Positions 1-7,067 of a DNA stretch of 64,000 nucleotides are shown here, piece by piece. The DNA comes from Photobacterium sanctipauli (lineage in GTDB: Bacteria; Pseudomonadota; Gammaproteobacteria; Enterobacterales; Vibrionaceae), in the NCBI RefSeq assembly GCF_003026495.1, contig NZ_PYMA01000001.1:248001-312000 (forward strand), read 5' to 3'. The translations under genes and the position numbers were made by a program. Numbering within the stretch: the first letter of the stretch is position 1; each line of letters begins with the position of its first letter. The notes under the pieces are model-generated. The model saw nothing but the letters and a program-made list of their open reading frames with translations. It did not search any database and had not been told where the DNA came from.

Positions 1-169
1 ATTATTGAGCAGCGGATGTGAAGTCGGTTTAAGTTTTTTCGCTTACCACCTGATTTTGGGTCAAAAAATGACTCCTAATAGAGAAAATCAGCGCGCCAGG
101 CCATGTTCTTACTGGTCATCGCTCCAAAAAAATCCCATAATGAACACAGTTTTGTATTTGAACAAAGGA

Positions 170-934
170 ATGCACGTGCTTTCATTAATTCGCATAATGC
201 TTGCAACCATCTTCATCGTCTTTACCACGCTTTTCGCCTTGGTATATTGCTGCATTTTCAGCCCAAGGAACCCTAAGCACGTTCACTTTTTCTGCCGTTG
301 GTTCAACCAACTCCATAAGATAGTTGGCCTTGAACTAATACACCGTGGCCAAGAAAAAGCTAATGGTATTCCGAAGGCTGTATACATCTCTAATCACCAA
401 AACACTTATGACTTCGTGACTTCTCCGGGCATGTTGCCGCCGCGTACTGTATCGATTGGTAAAAAGAGCCTGCTATGGATCCCGTTTTTCGGCCAGCTTT
501 ACTGGATCACCGGTAATATCCTGATCGACCGTGAAAACAAGTCAAAGGCGCGCAATACAATCCAGCAGGTGTCTGAAGCCATCCACAAACGCAACCTGTC
601 GGTATGGATGTACCCTGAAGGCACGCGAAGCAAGGGCCGTGGTTTATTACCATTTAAAACCGGTGCTTTTCGCATGGCCATCGAAGCTGGCGTGCCTATT
701 ATTCCTATGTGCGTAAGCTCTATTCACGGCAAGATTTCCCTCAACGCGCGTGACAACGGTATTGTCATCGCGGAAATGCTTGACCCTATCGATGTATCTG
801 GCTATGAATTGCAGGATGCTCGCAAGCTGGCCGACCATTGCCACCAGCTGATGAAAGAAAAGATTGCAGAGCTTGATGCTGAAGTGGAACGCCTTGAGCA
901 AGCAAAAGCCCACAAGGAACTGAGTACAAACTAG
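170..934 (+). CDS. plsC: 1-acyl-sn-glycerol-3-phosphate acyltransferase
   Basis: This enzyme acylates lysophosphatidic acid to phosphatidic acid at the inner membrane in phospholipid synthesis. The 254-residue product has an N-terminal membrane segment (about residues 5-30), the catalytic H-x4-D motif (NHQNTYD, His76 and Asp81) and the substrate-binding PEGTRSKG motif (149-156), both in PlsC order and spacing. The frame is open further upstream (ATG at 140 and beyond), but residues encoded before 170 lack family character, and a PlsC of about 245-255 residues is usual. An AAAGG lies very close to the 170 ATG, so the start is uncertain by a few codons. The gene is followed by a strong bidirectional terminator shared with the converging hydrolase gene. 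The family assignment is firm; the start is an inference. Confidence 0.9.
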   Translation: MHVLSLIRIMLATIFIVFTTLFALVYCCIFSPRNPKHVHFFCRWFNQLHKIVGLELIHRGQEKANGIPKAVYISNHQNTYDFVTSPGMLPPRTVSIGKKSLLWIPFFGQLYWITGNILIDRENKSKARNTIQQVSEAIHKRNLSVWMYPEGTRSKGRGLLPFKTGAFRMAIEAGVPIIPMCVSSIHGKISLNARDNGIVIAEMLDPIDVSGYELQDARKLADHCHQLMKEKIAELDAEVERLEQAKAHKELSTN

Positions 935-971
935 CTCCTTGTATCAAAAGGCAAAAATTAGTAAATAAAAC

Positions 972-1002
972 AAAGGGCTTACCTCAACGAGGTAAGCCCT
1001 TT
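972..1002. terminator. Bidirectional terminator
   Basis: A 13-bp perfect stem (AAAGGGCTTACCT / AGGTAAGCCCTTT) with a five-base loop lies between the converging plsC and hydrolase genes. A-rich and T-rich flanks allow it to work in both directions. Confidence 0.85.
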
Positions 1003-1029
1003 TGCTATATTGGTTAACAGCCTCTAGCC

Positions 1030-1884
1030 TTATGAGGCTTTCGCCAATAAATCAAAACCTTGGCGCAGCTGCTCGCTTTTCAAGATACGACCATGGCCTA
1101 GCCCTTCTGTCGCAATCAAGGTGACATGATCAAACTCTGTGCTCGCCTGCTCTGATGCCGAAAACGATGCAAAGCGATCGCCAGTATCATGGACAATGAC
1201 GGCCTTGGCTTGGCGTTGCGACAATCGCTTTATCGGATCAATACTATCAAGCGGATACTGGTAAGCCTCGGCAATGTCATCAACCACTTCGTTAAATAGC
1301 CTCATTGAGTAGCCGGAGCTGGCCACCGTTGATAGCAAGTTCTCGGTATAATTCAGCACCGGCGCCACTAGCAGCACCGGCTTATTCTCTAAACATTGGT
1401 GGCGACTTTCCAATACCATCGCGCCCCCCATGCTATGGGCCACAACACCGGCAATACTTTCTTGTTGCTCTAAGACAGAATCCAACGCTGATACGAATCC
1501 CGGCAGGTGGCCAAACCGTCCTTCACTCTCACCATGGGCTGGATTGTCAAACGCCAACGCAGTGAAACCCGCTTCGGCGATATATTCCATCAGAGGGAAA
1601 AACTGACTCGATGAGCCAGACCAACCATGGCCTAGCACCCATGTCGGGCCTGAACCAAGGCGGTAGGTCATCATTTTGCCCTCGGCAGTTTCAACCGCTT
1701 CACGGATCAAGCCTTCTGGCTCGGCAACATTACGCGTACTGCGCACAGGTGTTAACAACAGCTTCTTTGCAAACTTCTTGGCATGAGTTGGTGCAAGACG
1801 GTGATGAAGACGAGAAGTCAGGTTTACCATACTCTTACGGAAGCTGAAGCCTTGTTTTTGTTGAAAGTATATTTTGCTACTCAT
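1030..1884 (-). CDS. Alpha/beta-hydrolase, TetR-linked
   Basis: This is an alpha/beta-hydrolase fold protein of about 284 residues; the substrate is unknown. An oxyanion-type segment GHGWSG (85-90) and the nucleophile elbow AHSMGGA (Ser151) are visible, with a late acidic residue in HDTGDR and a C-terminal His in GLGHGR completing a plausible Ser-Asp-His triad. The start at 1884 was chosen because GAGGAAGAG lies just upstream and the longer frame would overlap the next gene. It lies directly downstream of a TetR-family gene on the same strand. An operator-like palindrome in its own leader (1907-1920) matches one upstream of the TetR gene, so it probably belongs to that regulon. There is no signal peptide, which suggests a cytoplasmic enzyme. 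It could be an esterase or lipase acting on acyl or xenobiotic esters. Confidence 0.75.
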   Translation of the reverse strand: MSSKIYFQQKQGFSFRKSMVNLTSRLHHRLAPTHAKKFAKKLLLTPVRSTRNVAEPEGLIREAVETAEGKMMTYRLGSGPTWVLGHGWSGSSSQFFPLMEYIAEAGFTALAFDNPAHGESEGRFGHLPGFVSALDSVLEQQESIAGVVAHSMGGAMVLESRHQCLENKPVLLVAPVLNYTENLLSTVASSGYSMRLFNEVVDDIAEAYQYPLDSIDPIKRLSQRQAKAVIVHDTGDRFASFSASEQASTEFDHVTLIATEGLGHGRILKSEQLRQGFDLLAKAS

Positions 1885-1906
1885 GCTGTTCTCTTCCTCA
1901 AAAAAT

Positions 1907-1920
1907 AGAACGGTCGTGCT
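1907..1920 (-). promoter_or_regulatory. Putative TetR operator before hydrolase
   Basis: Read on the minus strand the site is AGCACGACCGTTCT. It differs at two positions from the AGCACGATCGTACT site upstream of the tetR-family gene and lies 22 bp before the hydrolase start. Binding by the neighbouring TetR protein is inferred from this recurrence. Confidence 0.55.
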
Positions 1921-1969
1921 TTTTATTCTTAATAAAAAGGGCGCCAAGTACACCCGGCTTATTACCGGG

Positions 1970-2560
1970 CTATACGCGCCACTCTGTAAACATATCTTCG
2001 ATGCCTTGCCAAAAACGCTGGCGGTCATCGGTTTCCAATGCCAGCGAATGGAATAGGTGGCAACTCAGGTAATTGCCATACAGGCGATACACGCCCTGCC
2101 AGGTATCCAAGCTAGGCTTAAACTCACCCTGCGACTTTGCCTTGTCTATTTGGACAGCAAGGTATTCAAGCCAATGCCGCGTCAAAGCTTGCAGTGCAGA
2201 TTGTAATGGTGAATCAGCATTGGCTTTATCTTTCCACGCATCCAAAAACATACAACTGCCCTGAAACGACTGGTTCCACTCTAACCAGTGCTTGAGCAAA
2301 ACCCGAAGCTTCTTCTCGATACTGTCAGGTGCTTCGATACGTGCCGGCTGAATCACCCGCTCGACGAACAGCTGCCCAGCAAACTCTATGACCGCAACCT
2401 GCAAGTTCTCTTTCGAGTTAAAATGCGAAAACACACCGCTCTTCGACATGCCCGCCGCTTTAGCCAGCTGGCCGATCGTCAGGCTATCTAGCCCTTCGGT
2501 ACTGGCAACGTCAAACGCCGTTGTCAAAATGTGCTCACGAGTTGTCTGTCTTTTGCTCAT
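1970..2560 (-). CDS. TetR/AcrR family transcriptional regulator
   Basis: This 196-residue repressor has a canonical N-terminal TetR helix-turn-helix (about residues 8-55; LTIGQLAKAAGMSKSGVF followed by HF.SKENL) and an all-helical ligand-binding C-terminal domain. It normally represses its own gene and neighbours until a small hydrophobic ligand binds. It is the first gene of a likely two-gene unit with the downstream hydrolase. A nearly palindromic site with central ACGATCGT lies in its promoter (2602-2615), and a sister site lies in the leader of the hydrolase. The ligand cannot be read from sequence; linkage to a hydrolase hints at an ester or fatty-acyl compound, but that is inference. 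Confidence 0.88.
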   Translation of the reverse strand: MSKRQTTREHILTTAFDVASTEGLDSLTIGQLAKAAGMSKSGVFSHFNSKENLQVAVIEFAGQLFVERVIQPARIEAPDSIEKKLRVLLKHWLEWNQSFQGSCMFLDAWKDKANADSPLQSALQALTRHWLEYLAVQIDKAKSQGEFKPSLDTWQGVYRLYGNYLSCHLFHSLALETDDRQRFWQGIEDMFTEWRV

Positions 2561-2601
2561 AGGGTTGCAATTACTTGGTCAGTGACGAACAACCTATTTT
2601 T

Positions 2602-2615
2602 AGCACGATCGTACT
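2602..2615 (-). promoter_or_regulatory. Putative TetR autoregulatory operator
   Basis: AGCACGATCGTACT, with self-complementary core ACGATCGT, lies about 42 bp upstream of the tetR-family start codon. A second copy with two changes is at 1907-1920. Position and recurrence suggest an autoregulatory operator. Confidence 0.6.
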
Positions 2616-2670
2616 TTTATTGGCAAGACAAAATTGCCAATACGCTTCGCTGCTTTAGTCAGACGCTGCT

Positions 2671-2922
2671 CTAGCGTTCTGAAAAGCGGAATAAACTATC
2701 GACGTAAACAGGGCAATCCCCCACTTGATGCACAATATTCTCGGCTTGTTTCAATGAATCATAACTACAAGGTATGCCGTAAGTATCAGTGATCGGATAC
2801 TCGTTACCCTCAGCATCAATGAAGTTTATGCCCCAACCAGCACTAAAGAAGTCATGGACCAAACGGGCTTCGATAATTGTTTTGTCAGCAAGTAGCTGAC
2901 GACATTCTGACAGTACCATCAT
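2671..2922 (-). CDS. Conserved-type small hypothetical protein
   Basis: I do not recognise this family. The product is 82-83 residues, acidic to neutral and soluble, with no signal peptide or membrane segment. The start was placed at the tandem ATG codons (2922/2919) because AGGAG lies 4-7 bases upstream; the open frame extends further but without a ribosome-binding site. Sequence such as INFIDAEGNEYPITD looks like a small beta-rich fold. It is followed by a hairpin-free gap and converges on nothing, and the DUF2750 gene upstream is separated by a terminator, so it is probably transcribed alone. Confidence 0.55.
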   Translation of the reverse strand: MMVLSECRQLLADKTIIEARLVHDFFSAGWGINFIDAEGNEYPITDTYGIPCSYDSLKQAENIVHQVGDCPVYVDSLFRFSER

Positions 2923-2983
2923 CGCACTCCTAGTGACAATCCAGTCAATTAGATTATAGCAATGACGAATTACCTCCATTAAA

Positions 2984-3012
2984 AAAGCCACAGCGCAGGG
3001 GCTGTGGCTTTC
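2984..3012 (-). terminator. Terminator of DUF2750 gene
   Basis: The stem AAAGCCACAGC / GCTGTGGCTTT lies just downstream of the minus-strand gene ending at 3040. A run of A on the plus strand (T on the transcript) follows it, giving a standard Rho-independent terminator. Confidence 0.8.
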
Positions 3013-3039
3013 AAATCTATTCGAAAATACCCAATAAAA

Positions 3040-3393
3040 TTATAGGTATAGTTTCGCTACATCTGTTGGCTCAAGCTCTGAACCTTCTAGTTGTGCGTTC
3101 CAGTTAAGGCCCACAAGTACGCCATCTTCTGACAGGGTAATCATCCAGTCTTCAACAAACACATCCAGTGGGATCATTACAGCAGAAAACTCAGCCCACT
3201 CGTCAGCACAGTGCTCACTCGCATCGGCTTCAGCAGACCAGAATGGCATCACTTCTGAATCTTCAAACTCGCTTGATGCAACAGAAAGCCAGTCACCCTC
3301 TTCGTTACAAAGACCCCAAACAACTTGAGATTCTTTCGTATCAGTCACAAACACATCAATGTTTGCTTTAGTATCAGCGGTCAACTTAGTCAT
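3040..3393 (-). CDS. DUF2750 domain protein (copy 1)
   Basis: This acidic 117-residue protein belongs to the DUF2750 family as far as I can recognise it: a short N-terminal helix region, then VVWGLCNEEG, EVMPFWSAEADA and IPLDVFVEDW, ending with a DGVLVGLNWNA.LEG segment. The function is unknown; members are small cytoplasmic proteins common in Vibrionaceae. Start codon ATG at 3393 has AGAGAG about 5 bases upstream. A second, more divergent member lies at 20856-21254 in this same window. It appears monocistronic, with its own terminator at 2984-3012. Confidence 0.75.
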   Translation of the reverse strand: MTKLTADTKANIDVFVTDTKESQVVWGLCNEEGDWLSVASSEFEDSEVMPFWSAEADASEHCADEWAEFSAVMIPLDVFVEDWMITLSEDGVLVGLNWNAQLEGSELEPTDVAKLYL

Positions 3394-3730
3394 TCTATTC
3401 TCTCTTAAATTTAACTTTTCCCAACCAAAGCAATACCATCAATTTTAGATGAAACCACAATTTGCTATGGTGGTGGTATATCGCATCAAGCGACTGCTCG
3501 AATAAACGCTTTTACTCAAACTACTTGGGTATAGTACCAAAACTTAACGCTTTTCATGCAATTTTTTCTTTGGTTTCCCTACATTCACAGGCAGATAAGC
3601 ACCAATTTCAAGAGGTATTCTCCCTTAACAATTATGAGGTTAAATAAAGGCGCTATAATTACTCACAGATAGCGGCCCAACCACAGTTTATTTTGATTCA
3701 AGCCGTTCAAGTCACTATGAGGGTATCTGC
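3394..3730. other. Intergenic region before methyltransferase
   Basis: This is a divergent promoter region of 337 bp. It contains ACTACTTGGGTATA (near 3520-3534), a half copy of the Vibrionaceae-type palindrome seen in full at 4349-4393, and a TATAAT box at 3654-3659 that could be the -10 of the methyltransferase gene, though no good -35 stands at the right distance. No gene was seen. Confidence 0.4.
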
Positions 3731-4327
3731 ATGGCAACCATTGACTGGCTAACCAACCTAAATAACCAAACGGTTCTCACTCCCCGCTCCCACCTTGTCG
3801 AGGCCATTGAGTTTTTAGGTAGCCGATCAGGTAAAAAAGTGGCGGTCGACATTGCCTGCGGTACAGGCCGCGACACCTTATACCTATTAGAGAATGGTTA
3901 CCAAGTTTATGCCTTCGATAATGATATCCCCAGACTTGAAACCCTGTCGCAGCACCCACTCACCGGGGACAACCCTGATCTCGATATCCAAATTAGCAGC
4001 TTTGCCGAATACGAATTTCCCCGGGCAAACCTGATTAATGCCAGTGCTTGTTTGTTTTTCAGTACCGAAACCGATTTCAATATCCTATGGAACAACATCC
4101 AAAACAGCTTGTGCCATGACGGTATTTTTTGTGGCCACTTTTTGGGCAATGAAACGCTGGAAGAAAATGAACAACTCCCCATTCTTACCCATAGCCAGCG
4201 GGAACTTGAGCATCTGTTAAATGAGTACTACATCATCTCGTGGAAGAAAAAGCAGGAATACTCTGCCCACCTCACTGGCAAAAAACGGTTGTGGCTGATC
4301 CATACAATCATTGCGATGAAAAAGTAA
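3731..4327 (+). CDS. Class I SAM-dependent methyltransferase
   Basis: This 198-residue protein has a Rossmann-type methyltransferase fold: motif I VDIACGTGRDT (about 39-49) binds S-adenosylmethionine, and an acidic residue at the end of beta-2 (AFDND) would contact the ribose. It resembles the short TehB/thiopurine-type methyltransferases in length, but I see no substrate-specific motif, so the substrate is open. It appears to be a single gene with its own promoter region and is followed by a Vibrionaceae-type palindromic repeat rather than a classical terminator. The family is confident; the role is not. Confidence 0.75.
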   Translation: MATIDWLTNLNNQTVLTPRSHLVEAIEFLGSRSGKKVAVDIACGTGRDTLYLLENGYQVYAFDNDIPRLETLSQHPLTGDNPDLDIQISSFAEYEFPRANLINASACLFFSTETDFNILWNNIQNSLCHDGIFCGHFLGNETLEENEQLPILTHSQRELEHLLNEYYIISWKKKQEYSAHLTGKKRLWLIHTIIAMKK

Positions 4328-4348
4328 GGATTAAAGCCAGCACACTCC

Positions 4349-4393
4349 TATACCCAAGCTGCTTCAACATATAACTTGAAGTAACTGGGTATA
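4349..4393. repeat. Vibrionaceae-type intergenic palindrome
   Basis: A 45-bp imperfect palindrome: TATACCCAAG at the left and ACTGGGTATA at the right, with an inner CTTCAA/TTGAAG pair. It lies between the methyltransferase and rarD. A half copy is at about 3520-3534 and a related element at 23644-23665. I regard it as a dispersed intergenic repeat, possibly also acting as an mRNA 3-prime hairpin. Confidence 0.6.
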
Positions 4394-4506
4394 TTAATCC
4401 CGCCTGTTGAAATAACTTAAACTTATTTCTATATGCACCTTTTCCCGCATTCACTTTAATGCGAGAATGCACGCAATTTCGTCACTCTTCACTTAGGTTG
4501 CTGTAT

Positions 4507-5403
4507 ATGCAAACTCATCGTGCGGGGAATGCACTGGCTGCGTTCTCTTTTGTGCTTTGGGGCATTTTGCCACTGTATTACCAATTTCTGCCACAAGCAG
4601 ATATTAATGAGCTTTTGTCATTCCGAATTATTTTTTCGGTGCCCTTTATGCTTTTGGCGATCATGCTATTGCGTCGCCCGATGCCTTCATTCTCTGCACT
4701 ATGGCAAGATAAGCGCTCGTTAGCCATGTGCGGCTTGGCGGGTTTAATCATGTGCGTATCTTGGTATGCGTTTACATGGGCGCTAACCCAAGGAAATGTG
4801 CTTGAAGCCAGCCTGGGCTTTTTTATCAACCCGTTGTTTGCCATTGCGCTTGGGGTGCTTTTTCTTAAAGAACGCCTGAGCTCTGCCCAGTTAATCGCTT
4901 CTATTCTCGGTATTGTCGGTATTGGGTACCAAGTATGGCACTACGGGGAATTGCCTTGGATTTCGCTGATCATGGGTAGCTTCTTTGCCCTATATGGCCT
5001 GTGCAAGAAACATATCAAGTACGATGCCTTAACCTCGGTGACCGTTGAGTCTATGCTCTTAGCGCCAGTAGCGTTGACTTATCTGCTGTATACGATCAGC
5101 ACAGGCAGCAGTACCGTGTTTGCTTCGGATGTGTCTACGCTATTGCTTTATATTGGCTCGGCTCCGGTTACGTTAGCACCGCTGATTTTCTTTGCCCTCG
5201 CCATTAGCCGAACCAGCTTAACCATGGTGGGTTTAATGCAATACATAGAGCCTACCTTGCAATTTTTGCTGGCTGTATTTTTGTTTGGTGAAGTGTTCGA
5301 TGAAGTCAAAGCTGTCAGCTTCGGGTTTATCTGGCTTGGCCTTATCCTGTGCAGCCTAGAAGCAATCGCGGGTATGCTACGCCAGCGTCATCGCGCAGCA
5401 TAA
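4507..5403 (+). CDS. rarD: RarD-type EamA/DMT permease
   Basis: This 298-residue inner-membrane protein has about ten predicted transmembrane helices in two EamA repeats. It matches RarD, a drug/metabolite transporter superfamily member, along its whole length (FVLWGILPLYY near the N-terminus, WYAFTWALTQGNVLEASLG in the first repeat, SLTMVGLMQYIEPTLQF near the end). The substrate of RarD is not established; the name comes from chloramphenicol sensitivity work. The ATG at 4507 was preferred over the upstream ATG at 4459 because RarD proteins begin only a few residues before this membrane segment. A terminator follows at 5424. Confidence 0.85.
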   Translation: MQTHRAGNALAAFSFVLWGILPLYYQFLPQADINELLSFRIIFSVPFMLLAIMLLRRPMPSFSALWQDKRSLAMCGLAGLIMCVSWYAFTWALTQGNVLEASLGFFINPLFAIALGVLFLKERLSSAQLIASILGIVGIGYQVWHYGELPWISLIMGSFFALYGLCKKHIKYDALTSVTVESMLLAPVALTYLLYTISTGSSTVFASDVSTLLLYIGSAPVTLAPLIFFALAISRTSLTMVGLMQYIEPTLQFLLAVFLFGEVFDEVKAVSFGFIWLGLILCSLEAIAGMLRQRHRAA

Positions 5404-5423
5404 TTTCGCTACTTATCATATAG

Positions 5424-5450
5424 ATGCCCGCTATTTATGCGGGCATTTTT
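5424..5450 (+). terminator. Terminator after rarD
   Basis: The stem ATGCCCGC / GCGGGCAT followed by TTTTT is a standard Rho-independent terminator 20 bp after the rarD stop codon. Confidence 0.85.
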
Positions 5451-5555
5451 CGCTGTTGCCTCACAGTTTTCCCGTCACATTTTGTTATTCCGAACCGGCA
5501 TAACCATACTTATGTTGCGCCTTACTCTATCTCTTCCTTGCTGAACGGAGCAGAA

Positions 5556-5957
5556 ATGGATTTTCACGAACAATTCAATGACAGCTACGAGCGCTGTTTA
5601 AGACACAGTAATTTCTTTGAGGTTTTTTACGATCTGTTTTTCAAAAGAGATGAAAAATTCCGCCAAATGTTTGATGGGGTTGATATGCAAAAGCAGATCA
5701 AAATGATCAAAGCCTCAATTGTGATGATCTTATTGGCATCCACCTCAGAACAAGCAAGGGAATCTATTCGGGTATTCGGTCAACGGCACGGACCAAAGGG
5801 TATTGGGGTAAACCCTGTTGATTTCGATATTTGGCTTGAGTGCTTATTGGAAGCGGTCAGTATGTGTGACCCTAGATATAACGAGGCAGTTAAACAAGCT
5901 TGGACCACATGCTTTAAAGAAGGTATCGCTATAATGAAAGAGGAATGCTCAAGCTAG
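5556..5957 (+). CDS. Globin-like haem protein
   Basis: This 133-residue all-helical protein fits the single-domain globin pattern. FFEVFYDLFFKRDEKFRQMF matches the B/C helix region, and RHGPKGIGVNPVDFDIWLECLLEAV matches the globin F-G region, where the His (in RHG) is the expected proximal haem ligand followed by the GVxPxxF signature. The start at ATG 5556 is supported by CGGAG five bases upstream; the longer frame is unsupported. It is followed after only 7 bp by the CREST-type membrane protein, so the two are probably co-transcribed. Oxygen, nitric oxide or redox sensing are usual roles in this family; which one applies here cannot be told. A pseudo-globin without haem is possible. Confidence 0.7.
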   Translation: MDFHEQFNDSYERCLRHSNFFEVFYDLFFKRDEKFRQMFDGVDMQKQIKMIKASIVMILLASTSEQARESIRVFGQRHGPKGIGVNPVDFDIWLECLLEAVSMCDPRYNEAVKQAWTTCFKEGIAIMKEECSS

Positions 5958-5964
5958 GAACAAC

Positions 5965-6768
5965 ATGACGGTGAAACCATACAAGAGAGACCTTTATGAC
6001 TGGCGGTATGGCCTACTGGTTAGTATCGCCATTTTTCTCGCCGCCCTTGCCATCTACTTTTCCCCTATTCATCAAAGCCGCAACTTTTACAATTATGCTG
6101 ACCAGCGCCTTATATTAGGCGTGCCACATTTCTGGAATGTGGTTTCTAACTTAGGGTTTCTGCTCGTCGGTATTTTAGGCCTCTTACGATCAATACGCCA
6201 TTATCAGCATGTTGCAAAAGTCCGCCCAGCCTATCCTCTTTTTTTTATTAGCTTAATCGGCGCTTTTATTGGATCTTCCTATTACCATTATACGCCTGAT
6301 GCATTTTCATTAATGGTGGATCGCATACCGATCACAACGGGCTTTGTTTGCCTATATTGTATCGTGATTGCCGAGTGCCTATCGCCTGAGCTGGGGCGGC
6401 GAATGCTATTTCTCCTCATTGGCTACGGTATTTTGTCCGTGCTCTATTGGTACATGACTGATGTCACCACAGGCAGGGGAAATATGGCCGCCTATGTGTT
6501 AGTACAGCTTCTGCCCATCATACACCTGCCACTGATTATTAAACTTTACCCTTCTCGCTATACCCATTCGCATTACTATATCTACGCTCTATTTTGGTAT
6601 GTGCTCGCTAAGGGAGCTGAATCTTACGATGATGAAATTTACCAGCTACTGGGAGGCACGATGAGCGGCCACCCGATTAAGCACGTGTTTGCAGCGATTG
6701 CGGGCTATTGTGTCTATTTAGGTTGGATGAAGCGAAAAGAAAAGCCCCACCAAGAGGCAGGGCTATAA
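5965..6768 (+). CDS. CREST/ceramidase-like membrane hydrolase
   Basis: This is a 267-residue integral membrane protein with about seven transmembrane helices. It carries the three signature blocks of the CREST superfamily (alkaline ceramidase, PAQR, Per1 and relatives): FWNVVSNLGFLLVG, SSYYHYTPDAF...VDRIPIT, and SGHPIKHVFAA near the C-terminus, where His, Asp and Ser would form a zinc site. Members are metal-dependent lipid amidohydrolases or related enzymes; bacterial ones are largely uncharacterised. The ATG lies 7 bp after the globin stop, with AGGAAC as a weak Shine-Dalgarno, which implies translational coupling. A membrane lipid target is inferred from family only. Confidence 0.75.
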   Translation: MTVKPYKRDLYDWRYGLLVSIAIFLAALAIYFSPIHQSRNFYNYADQRLILGVPHFWNVVSNLGFLLVGILGLLRSIRHYQHVAKVRPAYPLFFISLIGAFIGSSYYHYTPDAFSLMVDRIPITTGFVCLYCIVIAECLSPELGRRMLFLLIGYGILSVLYWYMTDVTTGRGNMAAYVLVQLLPIIHLPLIIKLYPSRYTHSHYYIYALFWYVLAKGAESYDDEIYQLLGGTMSGHPIKHVFAAIAGYCVYLGWMKRKEKPHQEAGL

Positions 6769-6771
6769 AGA

Positions 6772-7035
6772 TTATTTCTGGCCAACGCCACGGTTTTCTT
6801 TCTTGGCAAGCGAGATTTTGCCAAAGCCAAGTTTGCGGAAGTGGCTATCTCGAAAATCTCGAACCGCCTTGCTACCCGAAGAAACGGCCTCGACCTGCTG
6901 CTCCATTTGCAGGTACTGGGTTAAGTCGATACCTTCCGCTGCTGCAACCGCCTCGTGGATGGTGCGGTACTGAGAATAGGAAAACGTCATAGTTTTCTCT
7001 TGCTTCTTATATGTATAAATAATGGTGCGTGACAT
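6772..7035 (-). CDS. DUF2960-type small protein
   Basis: This basic 87-residue cytoplasmic protein starts MSRTIIYTYKKQEKTM and contains HEAVAAAEGIDLTQY and SKAVRDFRDSHFRKLGFGKISL. I recognise it as a DUF2960-type protein, a small family typical of Vibrionaceae and relatives with no known function. The start at 7035 is fixed by a strong AGGAGG five bases upstream, against the in-frame ATG at 6990, which has none. It converges tail to tail with the CREST protein gene, leaving only 3 bp between stops, and lies 32 bp downstream of the EIIC-EAL start-to-stop unit on the same strand. Confidence 0.65.
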   Translation of the reverse strand: MSRTIIYTYKKQEKTMTFSYSQYRTIHEAVAAAEGIDLTQYLQMEQQVEAVSSGSKAVRDFRDSHFRKLGFGKISLAKKENRGVGQK

Positions 7036-7067
7036 AACGCCTCCTACAGCAAAATTGAGGGAGGAAT

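Noticed and set aside
5..169. N-terminal extension of PlsC in the longest reading frame
   Set aside because: The extra 55 codons have no PlsC similarity and no ribosome-binding site; the family length fits the start at 170.
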